The translations under genes and the position numbers were made by a program. The notes beneath the pieces are model-generated. The model was not told where the DNA came from and made no database searches. It saw only the letters and a list, made by a program, of their open reading frames with translations. Shown one piece after another: positions 57,284 through 64,000 of a stretch of 64,000 nucleotides of DNA. The number at the start of each line of letters is the position of its first letter. Position 1 is the stretch's first letter. The DNA lies in assembly GCF_900217235.1 (NCBI RefSeq), contig NZ_LT907975.1, positions 310,001-374,000 on the forward strand, written 5' to 3'. Source of the DNA: Pseudodesulfovibrio profundus (GTDB lineage Bacteria > Desulfobacterota > Desulfovibrionia > Desulfovibrionales > Desulfovibrionaceae).

Positions 57284-57457
57284 ATGATGATTCACGGTGA
57301 AACTGTCCAAAGTCCGCTCCCCATGGATTTGCCTTGGTGGATGCCTGATCACTTTGTCTTCTTCGGCGTCCTTTACGTCGTCTTGGGCGTCATTGGTCTT
57401 GGTTTGGCTGTAACAGTCTTCCAGTCCATTCGTGACGCAAAGAAAGCTGATCATTAA
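57284..57457 (+). CDS. Small single-span membrane protein
   Basis: The 57-residue frame (MMIHGETVQSPLPMDLPWWM...) starts after AGGAG. It has one hydrophobic segment (about 23-47, FVFFGVLYVVLGVIGLGLAV) and a charged tail SIRDAKKADH. No family was recognised. It follows HU closely and precedes a strong terminator, so it is co-transcribed with HU. The clear ribosome site and composition support it as real. Confidence 0.75.
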   Translation: MMIHGETVQSPLPMDLPWWMPDHFVFFGVLYVVLGVIGLGLAVTVFQSIRDAKKADH

Positions 57458-57481
57458 GCCCAAAGTTTCTTTTCGATCACT

Positions 57482-57519
57482 AAACCCACTGAGATTATCT
57501 CAGTGGGTTTTTCTTTTTT
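57482..57519 (+). terminator. Rho-independent terminator of the HU operon
   Basis: The 13-bp stem AAACCCACTGAGA / TCTCAGTGGGTTT with a TTA loop is followed by a T-rich tract, 24 bp after the small membrane protein stop. Confidence 0.95.
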
Positions 57520-57633
57520 AATAAAACGAATTTTTGATTGCCTTTTATGGATTATAAATGTATCAGGGTTCTCTTATTTCGCCAGCTCGCATCCAATATT
57601 TAGGCGAGCGGTTCACCGAGGAGGTGATTTACA

Positions 57634-57834
57634 TTGCCCGGCGTTTATCTCGATGATAGCGACAACTTCGACATTTCCCTGCGTCGTTTCAAGAAGCAGG
57701 TTGAGAAGGCAGGTATTCTGTCTGAGTTGAAGAAGCGTCAACACTACGAAAAGCCCAGCGTGCAGAAGAAGAAAAAGAAAGCTGCTGCTAAGAAAAGGCT
57801 TGCCAAGAAAATGCGCAAAATGCGCGGAATGTAG
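57634..57834 (+). CDS. rpsU: 30S ribosomal protein S21
   Basis: The 66-residue protein starts at TTG 57634 after [28 protein letters not shown] is the S21 start, and the C-terminus is lysine and arginine rich. It helps initiation on the small subunit. It opens the macromolecular synthesis operon. Confidence 0.95.
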   Translation: MPGVYLDDSDNFDISLRRFKKQVEKAGILSELKKRQHYEKPSVQKKKKKAAAKKRLAKKMRKMRGM

Positions 57835-57835
57835 C

Positions 57836-58285
57836 ATGAGTCTGTTAAAACAAATAGACAAGGACTACATCGAGGCCTACAAGGCCAAATCCACGGTAAA
57901 AGTGGCCGTCTTGAGGCATCTCAAGACGGCCATCAAAAACCGGATGATCGATGAGAAGTCCGATTCCCTTTCCGATGATGTCGTCTTTGAACTGATAGCC
58001 AAGCAGGTGAAGCAGCGTAAAGATGCATTCGATCAGTAAACAAATGCAGGTCGAGAGGACTTGGCGAAAAAGGAAGCCGATGAGTTGGTGGAACTTGAAG
58101 CCTACATGCCTAAGCAGCTTTCCGATGAAGAACTTGAGGCCGCAGTGGAAAAGGTTATCTCTGATACCGGAGCCTCCGGTATGCAGGAAATGGGTAAAGT
58201 AATGGGTGCGGTTTTGGCCGCATACAAAGGACAGGTCGACGGCAAGAAAGCTAGTGATATGGTTAAGGCCAAGCTGTCCGCATAA
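57836..58285 (+). pseudogene. GatB/YqeY-domain protein interrupted by a premature stop
   Basis: From ATG 57836 the frame reads YqeY-like MSLLKQIDKDYIEAYKAKST to DAFDQ, meets TAA at 58037-58039, then continues in the same frame as TNAGREDLAKKEADELVELE to 58285. Homologues have an aromatic residue at this position (Q-[FY]-x-x-A-G-R), so a Tyr codon mutated to TAA is the simplest cause. A second start at TTG 58061 after GAGAGGA could remake the C-terminal part. YqeY is a tRNA-amidotransferase-related domain protein, usually non-essential. The intact length would be 149 residues. Confidence 0.8.
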
Positions 58286-58398
58286 GGCTGTTGAAAAAAG
58301 CATCACTTGATAGTGCTGCGGTGCGACTCAACCAGAACGTGAACACGTTTGAGGTTGAGTTTTTCCGTCTTTGAAGAATGCTCTTTTCGAACAGCCTT
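58284..58398. repeat. Long imperfect inverted repeat enclosing a hairpin, between yqeY and mutS2
   Basis: AAGGCTGTTGAAAAAAGCAT (58284-58303) pairs with the sequence at 58378-58398 whose complement is AAGGCTGTTCGAAAAGAGCA followed by T. The outer stem holds a loop of about 75 nt that itself contains a terminator-like hairpin. This could be an RNA structure setting the ratio of rpsU to dnaG/rpoD, or a small inserted palindromic element. Confidence 0.65.
58326..58364 (+). terminator. Terminator-like hairpin inside the macromolecular synthesis operon
   Basis: ACTCAACC (58326-58333) pairs with GGTTGAGT (58353-58360). The loop carries a nested AACGTG / CACGTT stem, and TTTT follows. It would cut down read-through from rpsU into mutS2, dnaG and rpoD, in the way the E. 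coli operon has an internal terminator before dnaG. Confidence 0.7.
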
Positions 58399-58435
58399 CG
58401 TTGTTATCAATATCTAGCCTTAGGCATTGGTTCAC

Positions 58436-60736
58436 ATGGAATCCAGAACACTGCAAGTATTGGAATTTCCCAAGATTCTTAACTCTCTCTCAGGTCTAAC
58501 TGTCTCTGAGGCAGGGGCTGAGGCTTGTCTGAAAATCTGTCCTCTTGATTCTTTGGAAGCGGTGAATCACAGCGCCACGCTTTTCGAGCAGGGTGCAGCC
58601 TGGGTTAAAGAGTCTGGTTTTTCTTTAAAGAGTTTCCCTCCCATTGATGGGCTGTTCACTTACCTTGATCGTCAAGCAGTAGTGATAGACCAAGATGCTT
58701 TGTTTGCACTTAAGCAGGTGTTGGACAACGTATACTTCTGTCGTGAGTCCTTGCGAGGATTTGAAGACAGGGGTTGGGACATTCTCTGGAAGTCTCTGTT
58801 TGCCTATGAATGGCCGGTTAAAACGGTTTCGGCTATTCAACGATGCCTAGACCCTGACGGCAGAATCAAAGACGAGAGCTCTCCTGGTTTGATGGATGTT
58901 CGGCAGGAGATTCGCAGCATACATCAACGGTGCACCAAGCGCGTTAAAGATTTTATTTTGAGTGAGAATCTTGGAAATGCCATTCAGGAAGAATTCATGA
59001 CGATTTCTTCTGACAGGTATGTATTACCTCTCAAGGTGAATTTCAAAAACAAAATCAAAGGCATCATTCACGATTATTCTCAGACAGGCGAAACCTGTTA
59101 CTTCGAGCCCATCTTTCTGGTTGATACCAACAACCGCCTTCAAGAATTGAAGAAAGAAGAGCGGGAGGAAGAGTACAAAGTCCTCAAGTACATGACAGGA
59201 CTTATTCGTGATGAACTCGAAGGCATTGAAGAGGCGTATGCCGGACTGGTGAATCTCGACATACTGATGGCCAAGGTAGCGCTTTCGAACAAGTACGATG
59301 GGCATGCTCTTCAGGTTGTCGATGAAGGCAACCCGAAACTGATGAAGGCACGACATCCTTTGCTGGCCTTGTCCGATGAGGGAGTTCAGCCCTTAACTAT
59401 TGAGCTGCTGTCGGGACAACATGCTCTCATCATCAGTGGCGGCAATGCCGGTGGTAAAACCGTCTGCCTCAAAACATTGGGCTTGATAAGCTTAATGGCT
59501 TTTTCCGGTCTTCCAGTGCCTGCTGCCGAAGGCTCTACGCTGCCTTTGTGGAAAAATATTTTTGTTGTCATGGGAGATGAGCAGTCCCTCGAAGAAAATG
59601 TATCGACGTTTACAGCTCAGATTCAATATCTGAAACGAGCTTGGGATAGCATTGATTCTCAAACCTTATTCATTCTTGATGAATTTGGAGCTGGAACTGA
59701 TCCCACACAAGGCGCAGCATTGGCCCAAGCTGTGATTGATTCTTTAGTGGAGAAAAGGGCTACAACGCTCATCGCAACTCATTTCCCGGCATTGAAGGCT
59801 TACGCTATGGCCAATGACTATGTCCGTGCCGCCAGCGTGTTGTTTGATCCAGGAACCAAAAAGCCGTTGTTTAAGCTTGCATACGACCAGGTTGGCGCCT
59901 CCATTGCCCTTGATGTTGCACGAGAACACGGCATGCCTGCCGAAATCCTCGAAAGGGCTGAGAAATACCTTTTGTTGGATGGTTCTGATACGACTTCTGT
60001 GCTTGATCGACTGAACGAAATGGCTGTTCAGAGGGAAGAAGAGCTTGAGGCTGTTGAGATTGAACGGGCCAAACTTGAAAAGAAACGAGCCAACCTTGAA
60101 ACGCGTTTCCAAAAAGAGCGAGGCAAGGTGTTGGACAACATCCAGTCGCAAGCTCAGACTATTGTAAAGCAATGGCAAGCAGAGAAGCTTGGGCGTAAGG
60201 AAGCTCGTAAGAAATTGGCTGAAGTCAAAGAAAAGGTAGATGGACTGGCTCCGACAAAGCCTACTGCAAAGCCTAAGTTTTCTTTTGAAGATATTGTACC
60301 TGGCATCAAAGTGTCGTATCAGGCATGGAATAAACCCGGCACAGTACTTGAGGTCAACCAGCGGAAAAAGCAGGTGAAAGTTGACATCGGTGGTGTGGCT
60401 ATGTGGGTAAAGGCTGAGCACCTTGGACCTGCCGGTAAGACAAAAGCGGCCGCTTCCAAAGGGCCGAGTACTGTTTCCAAAGAACCCTCTGACCTTGTTG
60501 TAGAAGTTGACTTGCGCGGTAATCGTGCAGACATGGCACTAGCTGAATTGGAAAGAGCCATGGATGGAGCCTTACGCAAGGGGGCGGGAAAAATGGAAAT
60601 TGTACATGGCCGTGGGACAGGGGCCTTGCGTCGCGAGGTTCATGAATTTCTGAAGCATTACCCTGCAGTGGCTTCCTTCAATCTTGCGAATGAAGAGCGA
60701 GGTGGAGATGGCATGACTGAGGTCAAATTAAAATAG
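58436..60736 (+). CDS. mutS2: Endonuclease MutS2
   Basis: The 766-residue protein starts at ATG 58436; an upstream TTG would add three residues. It has the Walker A SGGNAGGKT (~336-344), the FVVMGDEQSLEENVSTFTA motif, and Walker B LFILDEFGAGTDP, then a coiled coil (~520-610) and a C-terminal Smr nuclease domain (VDLRGNRADMALAELERAM, VHGRGTGALR). It acts on recombination intermediates or collided ribosomes. It is placed between yqeY and dnaG. Confidence 0.95.
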   Translation: MESRTLQVLEFPKILNSLSGLTVSEAGAEACLKICPLDSLEAVNHSATLFEQGAAWVKESGFSLKSFPPIDGLFTYLDRQAVVIDQDALFALKQVLDNVYFCRESLRGFEDRGWDILWKSLFAYEWPVKTVSAIQRCLDPDGRIKDESSPGLMDVRQEIRSIHQRCTKRVKDFILSENLGNAIQEEFMTISSDRYVLPLKVNFKNKIKGIIHDYSQTGETCYFEPIFLVDTNNRLQELKKEEREEEYKVLKYMTGLIRDELEGIEEAYAGLVNLDILMAKVALSNKYDGHALQVVDEGNPKLMKARHPLLALSDEGVQPLTIELLSGQHALIISGGNAGGKTVCLKTLGLISLMAFSGLPVPAAEGSTLPLWKNIFVVMGDEQSLEENVSTFTAQIQYLKRAWDSIDSQTLFILDEFGAGTDPTQGAALAQAVIDSLVEKRATTLIATHFPALKAYAMANDYVRAASVLFDPGTKKPLFKLAYDQVGASIALDVAREHGMPAEILERAEKYLLLDGSDTTSVLDRLNEMAVQREEELEAVEIERAKLEKKRANLETRFQKERGKVLDNIQSQAQTIVKQWQAEKLGRKEARKKLAEVKEKVDGLAPTKPTAKPKFSFEDIVPGIKVSYQAWNKPGTVLEVNQRKKQVKVDIGGVAMWVKAEHLGPAGKTKAAASKGPSTVSKEPSDLVVEVDLRGNRADMALAELERAMDGALRKGAGKMEIVHGRGTGALRREVHEFLKHYPAVASFNLANEERGGDGMTEVKLK

Positions 60737-60760
60737 CAGGCAGTTTTCAGGAGTCTCATT

Positions 60761-62533
60761 GTGGACAGAAGCGCTGTAGAAGCGGTTAAAGCTCGTATCA
60801 GTATTAAAGAGATAGTGAGCCGTTATGTCGACCTGAAGCCGGTTTCCGGGCGTTGGGTCGGCCTTTGTCCGTTTCATCAGGAAAAGACTGCTTCCATGTC
60901 AGTCAATGATGAGGAAGGATTCTTTTATTGCTTTGGTTGTCAGGCTTCTGGTGATGTGCTTGATTTTCACGGTAGAATAAATGGCCTGGAATTTCGGGAA
61001 AGCCTGGAGCAACTCGCAGCCGAAGCCGGTATCGAGTTGTCCTCTGTTCCACATGATCCCCATGCTGCACAAAGGAAAGCCCGCAACCGCATGTTTATTG
61101 AAATGCATGCTGAGGCAAGCTCGTTTTTCCAGCGCAATCTAAAAATGGCTGCTGGTGACGTTGCGCTGAGATACCTCCATGACCGCGGCACTACTCGCGA
61201 CGTAATCGAGAAATTCGGTCTGGGCTATAGTCCTGACGATTGGCATGGTTTGGACAATTATCTCAAGTCAAAAGGAAGAAATCAAGAGGATGGCGTGGAA
61301 GCCGGTTTGCTTTCTTCGAATGATAAAGGCAATGTTTACGACCGGTTCCGTGGAAGACTCATTTTCCCCATTCAAGATTTATCGGGGAAGGTTATTGCTT
61401 TTGGCGGCAGAATAATTACAGATGGAGAACCAAAGTATCTCAACAGCTCAGATACGCCGATTTACAAGAAGGGTGAGCACTTGTACGGCCTGAACCTGGC
61501 GCGATCGACCATGACTCGCAGCAAGCGGGCGATCCTGACTGAAGGATACATGGATGTTATTACGCTGCATCAGTTTGGGTATACGGATTCCTGCGGTGTA
61601 TTGGGAACAGCACTGACCTCGGATCAGGTGAAACGGGTAGCAGGGTTTTGCTCTCGTATAGATCTGATTTTTGACGGAGATGAGGCAGGTCGAAAGGCGG
61701 CTTTGAAAAGTAGTCGAATGATTCTGCAGCACGGTGTTGCTTGCAACGTAATACTGATGCCTGATGGCGAGGATGTCGACAGTCTGCTGCAGGAACAGGG
61801 AACTGAAGGGTTGGAGCAATGCATGAATGCGGCTCCTGACGGATTGCAATTTTGTATGAATACCTTGAGGGCAAGCTTTGCTCCAAGGGATATTGTGGCT
61901 TGGGCCAAGAACTTTTTATCGGAATTGTCCGATCCTTCGTTGCGGGCGTATTACTTACCTCGTCTGGCAAGCGGTTTGGGGTTATCAGAAGTGGATTTCA
62001 GGCGTGATGCTGGTGTTTCAGCGCCACCGCGCAATACCCATCAACCACCTCGACAGCAACCAAAACGCCAACCAGAGCCAATGCAAGCGAACCAGGGTGG
62101 GCCATTATCTACAGGCAAGGATGACAAAGACGATCGGTATTTTTTGAAATTTCCCATCCAATATCCGGATTATATCCCGGCGTTGGTGGAAAAAGGATTT
62201 GCTAACATTCTCGTTACAGAGTGGGCTAAGGCATTCTGGGAAAAGCTAATAAATACGCAGCATGGTCAACTACTAGGCATGCTGAATCCTCAGGAAAAAA
62301 GCTATTACATCAGATGCCGTGAAGAAATGCGTGACTCGATTTTGACAGGTCACGCTTTACTGGACGAATGGAAGCATATCTGCAATAAAATCGCGGATGG
62401 ACAGCAAAAGCAAAGCAGGCGGCAACTCAAGCAGGCTTTACATGAAGCGCAGCTGAGTGGCGACCAACAGCGAATAAACGATTGTTTTCGGGCCTTGGAA
62501 GAATCTCTCAGGAGGGACGATGAGCAACATTAA
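60761..62533 (+). CDS. dnaG: DNA primase
   Basis: The 590-residue protein starts at GTG 60761 after CAGGAG. The CHC2 zinc ribbon has C36, H39, C57 and C60. The Toprim core is seen in [13 protein letters not shown] and [16 protein letters not shown] proline/glutamine-rich linker (~425-455) leads to the helicase-binding C-terminal domain. It makes primers for replication. Its stop overlaps rpoD. Confidence 0.97.
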   Translation: MDRSAVEAVKARISIKEIVSRYVDLKPVSGRWVGLCPFHQEKTASMSVNDEEGFFYCFGCQASGDVLDFHGRINGLEFRESLEQLAAEAGIELSSVPHDPHAAQRKARNRMFIEMHAEASSFFQRNLKMAAGDVALRYLHDRGTTRDVIEKFGLGYSPDDWHGLDNYLKSKGRNQEDGVEAGLLSSNDKGNVYDRFRGRLIFPIQDLSGKVIAFGGRIITDGEPKYLNSSDTPIYKKGEHLYGLNLARSTMTRSKRAILTEGYMDVITLHQFGYTDSCGVLGTALTSDQVKRVAGFCSRIDLIFDGDEAGRKAALKSSRMILQHGVACNVILMPDGEDVDSLLQEQGTEGLEQCMNAAPDGLQFCMNTLRASFAPRDIVAWAKNFLSELSDPSLRAYYLPRLASGLGLSEVDFRRDAGVSAPPRNTHQPPRQQPKRQPEPMQANQGGPLSTGKDDKDDRYFLKFPIQYPDYIPALVEKGFANILVTEWAKAFWEKLINTQHGQLLGMLNPQEKSYYIRCREEMRDSILTGHALLDEWKHICNKIADGQQKQSRRQLKQALHEAQLSGDQQRINDCFRALEESLRRDDEQH

Positions 62534-64000
62534 GGAAATCCAGCAACTCAAAACCCTTATTGCCAAAGGTAAAAAGAAAGGGTTCCTGACATACGACGAG
62601 TTGAGCAAGGCCTTGCCTTCAGATTACAACTCTGCGGAGCAGATGGAAGAAATTCATGCCATCTTTGATCAAATGGGCATTGCACTCGTCGATGACGACG
62701 GCAATGAAAAGAAGTTTGATCCTGATGACAAGAGTTTGAAGCTTGAAGAAAAAGATGATGATTCTGCCGATTACGCATCCCGGTCAACTGATCCCGTGCG
62801 AATGTATCTTCGTGAAATGGGATCTGTGGCTCTTTTGGATCGCGAAGGTGAAGTTGTTATCGCCAAGAAAATTGAAAATGGCGAACTGGATGTTCTCTAC
62901 TCTCTGATAGAGGTGCCGGTAGCTGTTGAAGAGCTTATTAGCGTTGGTGAAGATCTTGAAGAAGGTCGAGTCAAACTCAAGGATGTCGTCAAGACAATTG
63001 AGGAAGATGACCCGAGCGAAGATGAGATGAACCAACGCCAGCGGGTTATTCACCTGTTGGCTGAAGTCAAAAAGCTCTACAATAAGAAAAAGAAGATTTA
63101 CGAAAAGCTGGACTACTGTGCGCTGCCGGATAAGCGAGTGTACGGCGTACAGAAAGATATCCTCAACTATAAAGAGGAAATCGTAAACCGACTTCGTGAT
63201 ATCAAGTTGGAAAAGACGCTCATTGACCGCATTATTGAAACGGTCAACGATTACGTGCGTCAAATGCACAACTGCCAGCGCGACCTCTCTGCGTACGTCC
63301 TTTCCGTTGGACAGACAAAGAGCGAAATTGAAGAATTGTTCAAGCAAGTGGATGACAGAGAGATTAACCCTGTTGTTGCTGCAGATACACTTGGCATGAC
63401 AGTGGAGGAGTTCTTCTCTTTCAAGGAAATGCTCGCTGGTAAACTGGAGATCATGCATCGTCTTCAGGACAAGTGTTGTCACTCCGTTCATGACCTGGAA
63501 GAAGTTCTGTGGCGCATCAAGCGTGGTAACCAGACAGCCATGCGTGCCAAGCAGGAACTCATTCGTTCCAACTTGCGTCTTGTTGTTTCAATCGCCAAGA
63601 AATACACCAACCGTGGCTTGCAGTTCCTTGATCTGATTCAGGAAGGTAACATCGGTCTCATGAAGGCCGTTGACAAGTTTGAGTACCAGAGAGGGTACAA
63701 GTTCTCGACGTATGCAACATGGTGGATTCGCCAGGCCATTACTCGCGCAATTGCCGATCAGGCCAGAACAATTCGTATTCCTGTTCATATGATTGAAACC
63801 ATCAATAAATTGATCAGGACCTCTCGTTATCTGGTGCAGGAGCTGGGACGTGACCCGTCCCCCGAAGAAATTGCGGAGCGCATGGACTACCCACTTGAGA
63901 AAGTGAAGAAAGTGCTCAAGATCGCCAAGGAACCCATTTCTCTTGAGACACCGATTGGTGACGAGGAAGATTCCAGCCTCGGCGATTTCATTGAAGATAA
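62520..64000 (+). CDS. rpoD: RNA polymerase primary sigma factor RpoD (C-terminus beyond the window)
   Basis: The frame starts at ATG 62520 inside the dnaG end, after AGGAGGG, and is open to the window edge (493 codons). Region 1.1 ([20 protein letters not shown]), region 1.2 ([20 protein letters not shown]), an acidic non-conserved insert, region 2 ([40 protein letters not shown]) and part of region 3 ([14 protein letters not shown]) are visible; region 4 is missing because of the window end. It is the housekeeping sigma factor and last member of the operon seen. Confidence 0.97.
   Translation, partial: MSNIKEIQQLKTLIAKGKKKGFLTYDELSKALPSDYNSAEQMEEIHAIFDQMGIALVDDDGNEKKFDPDDKSLKLEEKDDDSADYASRSTDPVRMYLREMGSVALLDREGEVVIAKKIENGELDVLYSLIEVPVAVEELISVGEDLEEGRVKLKDVVKTIEEDDPSEDEMNQRQRVIHLLAEVKKLYNKKKKIYEKLDYCALPDKRVYGVQKDILNYKEEIVNRLRDIKLEKTLIDRIIETVNDYVRQMHNCQRDLSAYVLSVGQTKSEIEELFKQVDDREINPVVAADTLGMTVEEFFSFKEMLAGKLEIMHRLQDKCCHSVHDLEEVLWRIKRGNQTAMRAKQELIRSNLRLVVSIAKKYTNRGLQFLDLIQEGNIGLMKAVDKFEYQRGYKFSTYATWWIRQAITRAIADQARTIRIPVHMIETINKLIRTSRYLVQELGRDPSPEEIAERMDYPLEKVKKVLKIAKEPISLETPIGDEEDSSLGDFIED

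Noticed and set aside
58061-58285. Independent small gene after yqeY
   Set aside because: It is in the same frame as yqeY and continues its conserved domain; it is better read as the C-terminal half of a gene with a premature stop.

Overview
The window reads as part of a Desulfovibrionaceae chromosome (Pseudodesulfovibrio-like; this is an inference). The reasons are the small Desulfovibrio-type ferredoxin, the pyrG-kdsA-kdsC-lptCAB-rpoN-hpf-ptsN-rapZ-mannose-PTS gene order, a manganese-dependent pyrophosphatase, a PxxKW cysteine-rich protein and a probable selenoprotein. All assignments come from reading translations and motifs by eye; no database search was run.

Layout. 1-5072 is chromosome: the end of an HlyD-type adaptor, a TauE/SafE exporter, a ferredoxin, an ISL3 insertion sequence with a miniature relative inserted in a terminator, and a large chemoreceptor gene. 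5073-28571 is a 23.5 kb genomic island inserted at the 3' end of tRNA-Ser(CGA), bounded by a 17-bp direct repeat, with a tyrosine integrase next to the tRNA. The island carries a serine recombinase, an IS5-type element, a satellite-like module (RepA-type ATPase, antirepressor, small unknown genes), a cluster of seven ~23-bp repeats, and a complete-looking type 1 BREX locus: brxA-brxB-brxC-pglX-HEPN-pglZ-brxL. pglX is broken twice, by a small deletion frameshift and by an IS3 element with a clean 3-bp target duplication. A HEPN-type RNase gene sits between pglX and pglZ.

28555-41999 holds the tRNA, a NifX-like protein, tadA, purQ, and then a plus-strand block for CTP synthesis, KDO synthesis, LPS export, sigma-54, ribosome hibernation and nitrogen/mannose PTS components; the PTS IIC gene has an apparent frameshift in a T9 tract. 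42147-52688 is a long minus-strand run: M20 hydrolase, mnmG, corC, lnt, prfB (with its programmed frameshift), GGDEF, a MinD-like ATPase, HU, a UshA-like protein and dapA. The UshA-like gene contains an in-frame TGA in a CPSU motif followed by a SECIS-like hairpin, so it is read here as a selenoprotein.

52787-55817 encodes a cysteine-rich protein and a methylthioadenosine/adenine salvage set (deaminase, phosphorylase, apt). 55943-64000 is plus strand: rsmA, HU with a small membrane protein, and a macromolecular synthesis operon rpsU-yqeY-mutS2-dnaG-rpoD. There yqeY carries a premature TAA, and rpoD runs off the window end.

Points most worth a second look: the doubly disrupted BREX with an embedded HEPN gene, the probable selenoprotein, the repeat cluster beside brxL, the T9 frameshift in the PTS IIC gene, and an IS5 insertion whose target duplication contains the start codon of the next gene.
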